Source: Govania unica (GTDB taxonomy: Bacteria; Pseudomonadota; Alphaproteobacteria; Sphingomonadales; Govanellaceae). From it: a DNA stretch of 64,000 nucleotides. Position 1 is the stretch's first letter; each line of letters opens with the position of its first letter. The translations under genes were made by a program, and so were the position numbers. Below the pieces are notes generated by a model that worked only from the letters and a program-made list of their open reading frames with translations, had not been told where the DNA came from and ran no database searches. The stretch lies in the NCBI RefSeq assembly GCF_027920805.1, contig NZ_JANWOI010000001.1, forward strand, positions 372,001 to 436,000, in the 5' to 3' direction. Below, piece by piece: positions 16,103-24,511 of the stretch.

Positions 16103-17083
16103 ATGCCGTCGACAATCGCTGACCCTTTAGCTTTTCTTTATTCCGCGATCGAGCCCAGCCAATTCGGTTATCTTGCCGTAGGCGACGGGCATGAGATCTG
16201 GTGGGAAGAGAGCGGCAACCCGGCGGGCGTTCCGGTACTCTATCTGCATGGTGGACCGGGTGCGCCGGGGTCGGCCGCTCATCGCCGGTTTTTCGATCCG
16301 GATTTTTACCGTCTGGTGGTGTTTCATCAGCGAGGCTGCGGACGCTCATTGCCGCTTGCGCGGATCGAGGCCAATACGACCTGGCATCTGGTTGCTGATA
16401 TCGAACGGTTGCGCGTGCATCTTGGCATTGATCAGTGGTTTGTGGCTGGCGGCAGTTGGGGCAGTTGTCTTGCGCTTGTGTATGGGGAAACTTATCCGGA
16501 TCGCTGTCTCGGGTTTCGCTTGCGGGGGGTCAGTCTGGGTCGGGCCAGTGATATTCACTGGTGGTGGGACGGCACGAGCATGCTGTTCCCCGAGGCCTAT
16601 GACGAGCTGATGGCGGTGTTGTCGCCGGAAGAACGCGACGACCCGTTGCCGGCCTTTCACAAACGCCTCACCGATCCTTCGCGTGAGGTGCAGTTGCGGG
16701 CGGCGCAGGCGATCAAGCTTTATTCCGGGCGCACGGTGCATGTGCGCGAAAACGTGGCCAAACAGGCGGAGGCCTTTGACCCCGATCTCTCTCTGCCCAT
16801 GGCGCGGTTGTTCGCGCATTATTCAGTGCATCGGTTTTTTCTTGAGAACGGTCAAATTCTGCGCGACCTTCATCGCATCAGCCATTTGCCTTGCGTGATT
16901 GTTCAGGGACGGTTCGATGTGACGACACCGGCGGAAGGAGCCTGGGCCTTGCATAAGGCATGGCCGGGATCCACCATCCACATGGTCAGCGGTGCGGCCC
17001 ATGATGAACTGGACGAACCGCTCGCCCGCATATTGGTGCAGACGCATGACGCCATAAAGGAACAGTTGCGTGCACGAGAGTAA
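16103..17083 (+). CDS. pip: Prolyl aminopeptidase (proline iminopeptidase)
   Basis: Removes N-terminal proline from peptides. The 326-residue protein is an S33 alpha/beta hydrolase: YLHGGPGAPG oxyanion loop, HQRGCGRS, nucleophile Ser in GGSWGSCLAL, a cap domain that includes WWWDGTSMLFPEAYDEL, catalytic Asp in GRFDVTTP and His in SGAAHDEL. The ATG at 16103 follows an AGGAG (16091-16095) at good spacing; upstream codons in the same frame overlap the previous gene and are not used. The stop overlaps the start of the POT transporter gene by 14 bp. Gene order suggests cytosolic digestion of proline-containing peptides brought in by the neighbours. Confidence 0.9.
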   Translation: MPSTIADPLAFLYSAIEPSQFGYLAVGDGHEIWWEESGNPAGVPVLYLHGGPGAPGSAAHRRFFDPDFYRLVVFHQRGCGRSLPLARIEANTTWHLVADIERLRVHLGIDQWFVAGGSWGSCLALVYGETYPDRCLGFRLRGVSLGRASDIHWWWDGTSMLFPEAYDELMAVLSPEERDDPLPAFHKRLTDPSREVQLRAAQAIKLYSGRTVHVRENVAKQAEAFDPDLSLPMARLFAHYSVHRFFLENGQILRDLHRISHLPCVIVQGRFDVTTPAEGAWALHKAWPGSTIHMVSGAAHDELDEPLARILVQTHDAIKEQLRARE

Positions 17084-18449
17084 CCTTGCGTCCGAGACCT
17101 TAGGGCACCCACGGGGCCTTTATGTTCTCGCCATGACGGAGACCTGGGAACGCTTTGCCTATTATGGCATGCGTGCGCTTTTGATCCTTTATATGACGGG
17201 CTATTTGTTGCGTGACGGTGTGGCCGATCACGTGCTTGGGCTTGCGGCGCTTCAGAGTTTTCTCGCGGGTGTTTTTGGCCCGCTGTCGTCGCAAGGGCTG
17301 TCGTCGCAGATTTACGGGTTTTATACGGGCTTTGTTTACCTCACGCCGATCTTTGGCGGGATCATCGCCGATCGGCTGATGGGGCAGCGGCGCATGGTTG
17401 TGATCGGCGCTTTACTGATGGCGGCGGGGCAGTTTCTGTTGATGTCGGAGGCTTTGTTTTTGCCCGCCTTGTTGTTGCTTGTGCTCGGCAATGGTTGCTT
17501 CAAGCCGAATATCGTTACTCAGGTCGGGCGTTTGTATGGTGCGGGGGATGCGCGGCGGGATCGCGCCTATTCGCTGTTTTATGTGGGCATCAATTTTGGT
17601 GCCTGCGTTGCGCCGCTCGCCTGCGGGACGGTGGCGCAGGTCTGGGGGTGGCGCTATGGTTTTGGCTTGTCTGGCGTTGGCATGCTGGTGGGGCTTGGCA
17701 TTTTTCTTATGGGGCGGCGCTATCTGCCGCCGGATATCGACCGGTCGGCGCGGGCGGTCAGGGCCGAGGCGGACGGTGACGATAGGGCGCGCATAAAGAT
17801 TTTGGCGCTGATTGCCGTGATCATGATGTCTTACTGGCTCACGTTCGAGCAGCTGGGCAATGTTTTCAGTCTGTGGATGCGCGATGACATCGATCGCGGG
17901 ATCTTTGGCTTTGCCGTGCCGGTGGCCTGGTTCCAGTCGCTCAATCCGATGCTGATGATTGTGCTGACGCCGCTGATCGTGCGCCGCTGGTCACGACAGG
18001 GGAAGCTTGGGCAGGAGCCGACGGCCATGACCAAGATCATGACCGGGCTGGTCTTGACCGGTGTGGCTTATGTGATGCTGGCGGGGCTGTCATTGGTTGA
18101 TGGTCAGAGGGTGGGCTGTCTGGCCATCATTCCCTTCATGTTCGTGCTGACCTGGGGGGAGCTTTTTATCTCGCCGACCAGCCTGTCGCTGTTCTCGCGG
18201 GTGGCACCGCTCCGGCTCATCTCGATGATGATGGGGGTTTATTTCCTGTCGGGGTTCTTTGGCAGTTATCTGGCCGGGTTTCTCGGCAGTTTCTGGGAGG
18301 CGATGCCGCATGCACGCTATTGGCTCATGATTGCCGGGATTGCGTTCATGGCGGCCATGCTGATCCTGATGCTTCGCCGCTCTGTCGATGCGTTCCTTGC
18401 CCGGCGTGACATTTCGGTCAGGGCTCTGGCCGAGGCTTCGGCTGGTTGA
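17070..18449 (+). CDS. POT/PTR2-family proton-coupled oligopeptide transporter
   Basis: The 459-residue inner-membrane protein has about 12-14 hydrophobic segments and the POT signatures: ETWERFAYYGMRALL in helix 1 (the ExxER-type proton-coupling region), GGIIADRLMGQRRMVV and the PTR2 signature FYVGINFGACVAPL. It imports di- and tripeptides with protons. Coupling to pip through a 14-bp overlap supports peptide import followed by proline removal. The C-terminus overlaps the convergent regulator gene by 32 bp. Confidence 0.88.
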   Translation: MHESNLASETLGHPRGLYVLAMTETWERFAYYGMRALLILYMTGYLLRDGVADHVLGLAALQSFLAGVFGPLSSQGLSSQIYGFYTGFVYLTPIFGGIIADRLMGQRRMVVIGALLMAAGQFLLMSEALFLPALLLLVLGNGCFKPNIVTQVGRLYGAGDARRDRAYSLFYVGINFGACVAPLACGTVAQVWGWRYGFGLSGVGMLVGLGIFLMGRRYLPPDIDRSARAVRAEADGDDRARIKILALIAVIMMSYWLTFEQLGNVFSLWMRDDIDRGIFGFAVPVAWFQSLNPMLMIVLTPLIVRRWSRQGKLGQEPTAMTKIMTGLVLTGVAYVMLAGLSLVDGQRVGCLAIIPFMFVLTWGELFISPTSLSLFSRVAPLRLISMMMGVYFLSGFFGSYLAGFLGSFWEAMPHARYWLMIAGIAFMAAMLILMLRRSVDAFLARRDISVRALAEASAG

Positions 18450-19044
18450 ACAGCGGCGGCGTTCCGACCCACAGCATGCGGGCGGTGACGTCGTCGTCGG
18501 TGAACATCGTATAACGGTGGCGCTGATCGAAGTGAACGCTGTCGCCGGGGCCGAGAATGAATTTCTCGTCATCGACCTCGAAATGCACATTGCCTTCGAG
18601 GATATAATAAAGTCCTTCGCCCTCGCGCTGAACCGTCGGCAGCTTGAGCTTCGGCGGCACCAGAATAATCAGTCCTTCCATCTGCTGATTAAGCAGTGAT
18701 CCGGTCAGGCGGATATAGCTGATATTGGGCGCGGTCTCGATATATTCGGGATTGCTTGCACGGCGTACAAAGCCGCTGCCCGTCGGCACTTCCACGAAAT
18801 AATGGATATCCACGTCAAGCGCCTTGGCAAGGCTGATCAGGGACACGAGCGATGGTGTCGTCAAGCCGCGTTCAGCTTGAGACAAAAAGGGCGCCGACAG
18901 ACCGGACGCCGTAGCCAGTTGCCGCAGAGTCATGCCAAGCTGCCGCCTTCGGGCTTTAAGCGCGAGGCCGATTGATCGGCTATGGTCCTTTTTCGGCAAC
19001 GGTAGTTCTCCAGATCTCGTGACAGGCGTAAAATAGCGTCCCAA
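18418..19044 (-). CDS. XRE-family regulator with C-terminal cupin sensor domain
   Basis: Residues about 25-80 form an XRE helix-turn-helix (LGMTLRQLATASGLSAPFLS, QAERGLTTPSLVSLISLAKA). Residues about 120-195 form a cupin beta-barrel (EGEGLYYILEGNVHFEVDD, LGPGDSVHFDQRHRYTMF). Regulators of this build bind small metabolites such as amino acids or amines in the cupin and control adjacent catabolic genes. It is convergent with the peptide-transport operon and divergent from the amino-acid ABC transporter at 19405, so either could be its target. Confidence 0.85.
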   Translation of the reverse strand: MGRYFTPVTRSGELPLPKKDHSRSIGLALKARRRQLGMTLRQLATASGLSAPFLSQAERGLTTPSLVSLISLAKALDVDIHYFVEVPTGSGFVRRASNPEYIETAPNISYIRLTGSLLNQQMEGLIILVPPKLKLPTVQREGEGLYYILEGNVHFEVDDEKFILGPGDSVHFDQRHRYTMFTDDDVTARMLWVGTPPLFNQPKPRPEP

Positions 19045-19404
19045 GTCTTTGGAGGCTATTGGGGATCATAACTTTTATGTCCCACGAATTCCATGCCTCA
19101 AATCCTTAGTTTCAAGAGGGTCGTCAAAGCTTGCGAGGATGTGGCATGATCTGTTGCAAGCATAGCTTGCTCACGGTTCCGCTCCTCTGATCTTGTTTGA
19201 GTGGTTGAAGTTTTTCTGTATGCGGATAAATCTTTGCAGAGGCTACGTTATCTGGTTGATTTCAGGCGTGTTTATCCCTGTTGCCCTGTCGGCTCTAATA
19301 AAACTAATCCGGCCATAAGAATCTGTCGCTTGCTGTTGGGGGGGCTGGATTTCTAACCTACACTCAATAATCCTGAAGGGTCCGGCTTACGGGGAGAGGG
19401 TGGC
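19045..19404. other. Divergent intergenic region between the XRE-cupin regulator and aapJ
   Basis: No gene is seen in these 360 bp. A weak promoter candidate for aapJ is TTGCTG (about 19330) with TAACCT 18 bp further on. GGGGAGAGGG (19391-19400) directly before the TTG start of aapJ is a good ribosome-binding site. A short inverted repeat, TTGCAAGCATAGCTTGC (about 19156-19172), may be an operator. Nothing else was recognised. Confidence 0.35.
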
Positions 19405-20409
19405 TTGCGCAGATTGGTATTGGGTTTCCTGATGTTGGCCTTGGGCCTGTGGCAGACAGTGGCCACGGCGGGCACCTTGCAGGAGGTGAAAAAACGCGGC
19501 TTCCTGCGCTGCGCCATCGTCGAGGCCAGTCCGGGTTTCAGCGCCATCACGGACAAGGGCGAGCGCGTCGGATTCGACATCGACCACTGCAAAGCCATAT
19601 CGGCGGCGATTTTCGGGGCCATCAAGATCGAATATGTGCCGATCACGCCGCAGACCGTGTTCACGCTGTTGCAGTCGGGCGGGGTCGATATTTTCCCTGG
19701 TGGCGCGACCTGGACCTATTTGCGCGATACCTCCATGGGGCTCGATTTCGGCGGGGTTTATCTTTATGCGGGCCAGGGCTTTCTGGTGCGGCGCGATAGC
19801 GGCATTCATGGCGTTGACGATCTGAAGAACGCGACCATCTGTGTGGCTCAGGGCACGACGCTTGAACAGAATATCGCCGATTATTTCCGCGCGCGCTCAA
19901 TGCCTTACAAGATCGTCACCTTTGCCAATATCGAACGGGCGATGGACGCCTATCAGGCGGGCCGGTGTGACGCCTTCACCAATGAACTCGGGGCCATGGC
20001 CGGGCGCATGCAGGGGCTTGTGAAGCCTGCTGACCATGTGATCCTGCCCGATGTGATCTCCCGCGAGCCCATGGGGCCGATGGTGCGGCAGGGTGATGCG
20101 CAATGGCGCGATCTTGCGCTTTGGACGTTCAATGCGCAGATCGCCGCCGAGGAGCTTGGGGTGACGCAAGCCAATGTTGCGACGATGCGGAAATCCAGCG
20201 TCAATATGGAAGTGCAGCGGATGCTGGGTGTGAAGGGCGATTTCGGCCAGTATCTCGGGCTGCAGAATGACTGGGCCTATAACGTCATCCGGCTTGTGGG
20301 CAATTACAACGACACCTGGGACCGCAATTTCACGCCGCTTGGTCTTGAACGCGGGCTCAATCGCTTATGGAAAGACGGCGGCCTGTTCATGGCTCTGCCG
20401 TTCCGCTAG
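19405..20409 (+). CDS. aapJ: General L-amino-acid ABC transporter, periplasmic binding protein
   Basis: The 334-residue protein has a signal peptide (MRRLVLGFLMLALGLWQTVATAG) and a family-3 solute-binding fold: LQEVKKRGFLRCAIVEASPG, GFDIDHCKAISAAIFG, SGGVDIFPGGATWTYLRDTS, and a C-terminal LGLERGLNRLWKDGGLF. The Cys-containing LRCAI and the dispersed pattern match AapJ/BztA-type proteins, which bind many L-amino acids. It starts with TTG after a strong GGGGAGAGGG. aapQ begins 3 bp after its stop and aapM overlaps aapQ, giving an aapJQM operon. Confidence 0.88.
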   Translation: MRRLVLGFLMLALGLWQTVATAGTLQEVKKRGFLRCAIVEASPGFSAITDKGERVGFDIDHCKAISAAIFGAIKIEYVPITPQTVFTLLQSGGVDIFPGGATWTYLRDTSMGLDFGGVYLYAGQGFLVRRDSGIHGVDDLKNATICVAQGTTLEQNIADYFRARSMPYKIVTFANIERAMDAYQAGRCDAFTNELGAMAGRMQGLVKPADHVILPDVISREPMGPMVRQGDAQWRDLALWTFNAQIAAEELGVTQANVATMRKSSVNMEVQRMLGVKGDFGQYLGLQNDWAYNVIRLVGNYNDTWDRNFTPLGLERGLNRLWKDGGLFMALPFR

Positions 20410-20412
20410 GGG

Positions 20413-21441
20413 GTGAGCGTGTCGCAGTCAGGGGTGCCATCATCACGCCTCGCACGCAAGATCCGTGATCTGCTGCCGCAGATGCTGATTATGCTGGGCG
20501 TGGCGCTGCTGGTGTATTTTGTTGTCGTCACCACGCGGGAAAATCTCGCTCAGCTCGGCGTCCAGTCAGGGTTCGAGTTTCTCCATAAGGAAGCGGGCTT
20601 CGCCATCGCGCAGACCTTGATCCCCTATACGGAGGGATCAAGCATTTTGCGCGCCTTTTGCGTGGCGCTGTTGAATACTTTGCTGCTGGCGGTGGTGTCG
20701 ATTGGTCTTGCGTCGCTGTTCGGGCTTGGCATTGGCATCATGCGTTTGTCGTCGAACTGGCTTGTGGCGAAACTCGGGCTGATTTATGTGGAGATTTTCC
20801 GCAATATCCCGGTGCTGTTGCAGATTTTCTTCTGGTATTTCGTTGTTCTCAGATCGTTGCCGGGCTTCGCGGACAGTTTTACCTTTGCCGGCTTTGTCCT
20901 CAACAATCGTGGGCTTTATTTTCCGACCTTGCAGATTGATGATTGGTCGGCGCTGTTTTCAGGCGGCTGGCATCTGGTCGTTCCGCACCCTGGGCGGTTT
21001 GAATATGAGGGCGGCTTTGCGCTGATGCCGGAATTTCTGGCGCTGGCCTTGGGATTGTCCATGTATAACGCGAGTTATATCGGGGAAATCACCCGCTCGG
21101 GTTTTCTTGCGGTGGCGCGCGGACAATATGAGGCGGCGTCGGCCCTTGGTCTGTCGGGCTACGTCATTTTTCGGCGCATTACTTTTCCGCAGGCTTTGCG
21201 GGTGATGATCCCGCCGCTGTCGACGGTTTATATGAATATTTTCAAGGCCACGTCGCTTGCGGCGGCCATTGCCTATCCGGATATCGTCTCGGTCTTTGTC
21301 GGCACGGTGAATAATCTTGTGGGTCAGCCGATCGAGATCATGTTGCTGACGCTTGCGACCTATGCGGCTGTGTCCTTTGCCATCGCCTGGGCCATGAATA
21401 GCTACAACCGGCGCATCCAGATTCAGGAGCGGGGCGAATGA
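20413..21441 (+). CDS. aapQ: General L-amino-acid ABC transporter permease AapQ
   Basis: The 342-residue inner-membrane permease has a long N-terminal hydrophobic segment and the HisM-type core: NTLLLAVVSIGLASLFGLGIG, IYVEIFRNIPVLLQIFFWYF and the EAA loop YEAASALGLSGYVIFRRITF that contacts the ATPase. The extra periplasmic stretch between the first helix and the core is typical of AapQ, though this copy is shorter than the roughly 400 residues common in rhizobia. It begins with GTG and overlaps aapM by 4 bp. Confidence 0.88.
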   Translation: MSVSQSGVPSSRLARKIRDLLPQMLIMLGVALLVYFVVVTTRENLAQLGVQSGFEFLHKEAGFAIAQTLIPYTEGSSILRAFCVALLNTLLLAVVSIGLASLFGLGIGIMRLSSNWLVAKLGLIYVEIFRNIPVLLQIFFWYFVVLRSLPGFADSFTFAGFVLNNRGLYFPTLQIDDWSALFSGGWHLVVPHPGRFEYEGGFALMPEFLALALGLSMYNASYIGEITRSGFLAVARGQYEAASALGLSGYVIFRRITFPQALRVMIPPLSTVYMNIFKATSLAAAIAYPDIVSVFVGTVNNLVGQPIEIMLLTLATYAAVSFAIAWAMNSYNRRIQIQERGE

Positions 21442-22502
21442 TGGCCAATCAGGGGGCGTTGCACTGGATGCGGCGCAATTTGTTCTCGACGCCGTTCAAC
21501 AGCATTTTGACGCTGCTGTCGGTCACGGCGTTGGTGGCTTTGATCATCCCGCTGCTGCAATGGGCGGTTTTTGACGCGGCCTGGCGCGGGACGGATCCTG
21601 AAAGCTGCCGGGTGGCGAGCGGGGCCTGCTGGCCGTTCGTGCGGGTGCGCTTTGATCAGTTCATGTATGGCCTGTACCCGCTGGCGGAACGCTGGCGGGT
21701 GGATCTTGGCGTCGGCGTTGGATTTCTGCTGGCGGGCATGATGTTATGGCCGCGGTTTCCGGGCAAATTCTGGATCGGTCTTTCGCTTCTGACGGTCTAT
21801 CCGGTGGCGGCCATCATTCTGTTCGGGGGCGGGCTTTTTGGGTTGGTGCCGGTCTCGACCAATGCCTGGGGCGGGTTTTTCCTGACGCTTGTGGTGTCGA
21901 CCTTTGTCTTGACGCTGTCCTTGCCGTTTGGCGTGTTGCTGGCGCTTGGGCGGCAATCGAAACTGCCGCTTGTGCGTTTTCTTGCTGTGGGCTGGATCGA
22001 GTTCTGGCGTGCGGTGCCGGTGCTTGTGCTGCTGTTCGTGGTCATCATCATGTTCCCGTTGTTCATGCCGCCGGGGTTTGAGGTCGATAAGCTGCTGCGG
22101 GCCTTGATCGCGCTGACCATTCTCATGTCCTGCTATATTGCGGAGGCGGTGCGCGGCGCGCTCCAAAGCCTGCCGCGCGGTCAGTATGAAGCGGCTGAGG
22201 CGCTTGGACTCAGTTACCCTCAGGCCATGCTGCGGGTTATTCTGCCGCAGGCGCTAACCCTGTCGGTGCCTCAGATCACCAGCATCTTCATCGGTCTTTT
22301 CAAGGAGACGACGGTGTTGTTGATTATCGGCTTTTTCGATCTTCTGGGGATGGTGCAGACGGCGTCCACAGACCCGCGGTGGATGAGCGCCAGCACGGTG
22401 GCCACGGGGTATCTGTTTGCGGCCCTTTTCTTCTGGGTCTGCTGTTTCGCCATGTCACGCTACAGCGCGCGGCTTGAGACTAAATACCGCCAAACTCGCT
22501 AA
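21438..22502 (+). CDS. aapM: General L-amino-acid ABC transporter permease AapM
   Basis: The 354-residue inner-membrane protein has several N-terminal hydrophobic segments, an inserted region with CRVASGACWPFV and then the permease core: GVLLALGRQSKLPLVRFLAV, EFWRAVPVLVLLFVVIIMFP and the EAA loop YEAAEALGLSYPQAMLRVIL. This is the AapM/BztC layout and pairs with AapQ as a heterodimer. The ATG overlaps the aapQ stop. The gene ends 28 bp from the convergent aapP. Confidence 0.88.
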   Translation: MMANQGALHWMRRNLFSTPFNSILTLLSVTALVALIIPLLQWAVFDAAWRGTDPESCRVASGACWPFVRVRFDQFMYGLYPLAERWRVDLGVGVGFLLAGMMLWPRFPGKFWIGLSLLTVYPVAAIILFGGGLFGLVPVSTNAWGGFFLTLVVSTFVLTLSLPFGVLLALGRQSKLPLVRFLAVGWIEFWRAVPVLVLLFVVIIMFPLFMPPGFEVDKLLRALIALTILMSCYIAEAVRGALQSLPRGQYEAAEALGLSYPQAMLRVILPQALTLSVPQITSIFIGLFKETTVLLIIGFFDLLGMVQTASTDPRWMSASTVATGYLFAALFFWVCCFAMSRYSARLETKYRQTR

Positions 22503-22514
22503 CAGATAGCCGCT

Positions 22515-22543
22515 AAAAAAGCTGCGGCATCAATGATGCCGCA
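22515..22543 (-). terminator. Rho-independent terminator of aapP, overlapping its stop codon
   Basis: Read on the minus strand, CTGCGGCATCA-T-TGATGCCGCAG is followed by CTTTTTTAG. The first arm contains the last codons of aapP, and the TGA stop lies in the second arm. On the plus strand the same hairpin lies just after aapM but has no T run. Confidence 0.8.
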
Positions 22544-23300
22544 GGATCTGGGTGAGGAAGGTTTGCAGCCGTGGGGTCTCTGGGCTGTCGAAAAAGCTGT
22601 CTGGCGGCCCCTGTTCGACGATTTCCCCTTTGTCCATGAAGATGACCCGGTTCGCGATCTTGCGGGCAAAGGCCATTTCATGGGTGACGCAAAGCATGGT
22701 CATGCCGCCGCCGGCGAGATCGATCATGGTCTCGAGAACTTCATTGACCATTTCGGGATCGAGTGCTGATGTCGGCTCGTCGAACAGCATGATTTTCGGC
22801 TGCATGCAGAGCGCGCGGGCAATGGCGACGCGTTGTTGCTGACCGCCGGAAAGCTGGCCCGGAAATTTCTGCGCCTGATCATGAATGCGGACGCGCTCAA
22901 GATAGCCCATGGCAAGCTCGGTGGCGGCGGTCTTGTTCATCTTGCGCACGCGCATGGGGGCGAGCGTCAGATTGTCGAGCACCGAGAGATGCGGAAATAA
23001 GTTGAACTGCTGAAACACCATGCCCACTTCGCTGCGGATGGCGGCGATGTTTTTCACATTGCGCAATTCGATGCGGTCGACGGTGAGCTGTCCGGATTGA
23101 AAATCCTCAAGTGCATTGATGCAGCGGATGAGTGTTGATTTCCCCGATCCGGAGGGGCCGCAGAGCACGATCTTTTCGCCCTTGTTGACCGTAAGCTGAA
23201 TGTCACGCAAGGCATGGAAGGCGCCGTACCATTTGTTGAGGCCGGAGATATCGATAATCGTTTCGGCGGCGTTCGCCTGAACTTGAGCAAGTGCAGTCAT
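22530..23300 (-). CDS. aapP: General L-amino-acid ABC transporter ATP-binding protein AapP
   Basis: The 256-residue ATPase has Walker A GPSGSGKST, Q-loop VFQQFNLFPH, signature LSGGQQQRVAIARAL, Walker B IMLFDEPTSALDP and the switch His in CVTHEMAFAR. IDISGLNKWYGAFHALRDI near the start is typical of AapP/GlnQ-type ATPases. I chose the ATG at 23300; upstream in-frame codons run into the SDR gene. The start overlaps the SDR stop as ATGA. It is oriented opposite to aapJQM, unlike the usual aapJQMP operon, so it must be matched in expression from a separate promoter. Confidence 0.9.
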   Translation of the reverse strand: MTALAQVQANAAETIIDISGLNKWYGAFHALRDIQLTVNKGEKIVLCGPSGSGKSTLIRCINALEDFQSGQLTVDRIELRNVKNIAAIRSEVGMVFQQFNLFPHLSVLDNLTLAPMRVRKMNKTAATELAMGYLERVRIHDQAQKFPGQLSGGQQQRVAIARALCMQPKIMLFDEPTSALDPEMVNEVLETMIDLAGGGMTMLCVTHEMAFARKIANRVIFMDKGEIVEQGPPDSFFDSPETPRLQTFLTQILRHH

Positions 23301-24166
23301 GAGGTTGCCTTTTCTGTCTTGAGGGGGGCGTCGGCGCCTGCGGTCCACCAGTCAAGGCCGCTTACATCGCGGATGAAGCGGCTGCGGGCTGCGTCGTCCA
23401 GGGTCGGGATCTTGGCGGTGACGGCCTCGGCCTGGGCTCCGGCAGGATAGCGGAGTTTCGGGGCCTTGGTGGCAACGATGTCGAAAATCACCTTGGCCAC
23501 CATGTCGGGACTGTCGCCGCGTCCTTCGTCGGCGTCGTCGGGCAGGCAGGCCGTGAGCATCGGGAGATAGGGGCTGTCTGGCTGATAGTCGTCGGGAATT
23601 TTGAGCTTCTGGGGCATTTCGGTGGCGATGGCGCCGGGCTGCACAAGGGCCACGGCGATGCCGAACCGGGCAACTTCATGACGGAGGCTTTCGGTGGCTC
23701 CTTCAAGGGCGAATTTGCTCGCGGTATAGGCGCTGTTGCCGGGCAGGCCCACAAGACCTGAGAGGGAAGACAGCATGACCACCACGCCGCTCCGTTTGCG
23801 GCGCATCAGGGGCAGCACCTGACGGGTCAGTTCGACGGGGCCAAAGAAATTGACCGTCATCACATCTTGCCAATCCCGGGCCGGCATGTCTTCAAAGGCG
23901 CCGAGGGTCAGAGTCCCGGCATTGTTCACAAGGGCATCGAGGCCGCCGCAGTCCTGATCGATCCGGGCCACGGCGGCGCGGATTTGAGCCGGATCGGCCA
24001 CATCAATGAGAATCGGCCGGACGTTGGCGGGCAGATCGGGATCCGGAGTGAGGTCACGGACGCCTGCGTACACGGTCCATCCGGCCGCTGCAAAGCGATC
24101 CCGTGTCGCCCGTCCGATGCCGCTGCTACTGCCGGTCACCAGAACTGTTTGTGTAGCTTTTGACAT
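23297..24166 (-). CDS. Short-chain dehydrogenase/reductase (SDR)
   Basis: A classical SDR of about 289 residues: cofactor loop TGSSSGIGRATRDRFAAAGW, VNNAGTLTLGAF, catalytic Ser in MLSSLSGLVG, and the YxxxK of AYTASKFALEG. An NAD(P)-linked alcohol or ketone oxidoreductase is expected; the substrate is not evident. The ATG at 24166 (MSKATQTVLVTG) is preferred to an in-frame TTG 12 bp upstream. It is translationally coupled to aapP by a 4-bp overlap, so the two are made from one transcript. Confidence 0.85.
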   Translation of the reverse strand: MSKATQTVLVTGSSSGIGRATRDRFAAAGWTVYAGVRDLTPDPDLPANVRPILIDVADPAQIRAAVARIDQDCGGLDALVNNAGTLTLGAFEDMPARDWQDVMTVNFFGPVELTRQVLPLMRRKRSGVVVMLSSLSGLVGLPGNSAYTASKFALEGATESLRHEVARFGIAVALVQPGAIATEMPQKLKIPDDYQPDSPYLPMLTACLPDDADEGRGDSPDMVAKVIFDIVATKAPKLRYPAGAQAEAVTAKIPTLDDAARSRFIRDVSGLDWWTAGADAPLKTEKATS

Positions 24167-24511
24167 GATTGGGACCAATTATTTTAATGTTTTCAATTTG
24201 ATGATCTGTTGCCGGGCGTTGTCATACCTTGTCCGGCTTCCCTCCGCATCCGATACTGATCGTAATAAACCTTGGGCAATTTGCCTGATTATTTTTTCTA
24301 ATGGACTAATAAGAAACTATCAGTTGTTGGTTGCCGATGGTTTTTCTATCCCAGTAGTGGTGATTGTTGGCTGCGTGCTGTCGCGCCGGACATGATCGAA
24401 CGGGGTCATAATATAAGCTCAGAGGGTCAAAAATTGGCTTTGAGCACGTGAGGCCACAAGCGCAAGCGCCCCGTCGTTGGACATCGTTCAAGGTTCATAG
24501 GGAGGTTACAC
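24167..24511. other. Intergenic region upstream of the second TonB receptor
   Basis: No gene is seen. It separates divergent transcripts (SDR-aapP to the left, TonB receptor to the right). The segment TTTTTTCTAATGGACTAATAAG (about 24293-24314) contains a near-direct CTAATGGA/CTAATAAG repeat and is followed by AGAAACTATCA (24312-24322), which recurs inverted at 39356-39366. GGAGG at 24501-24505 is the ribosome-binding site of the next gene. Confidence 0.4.
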
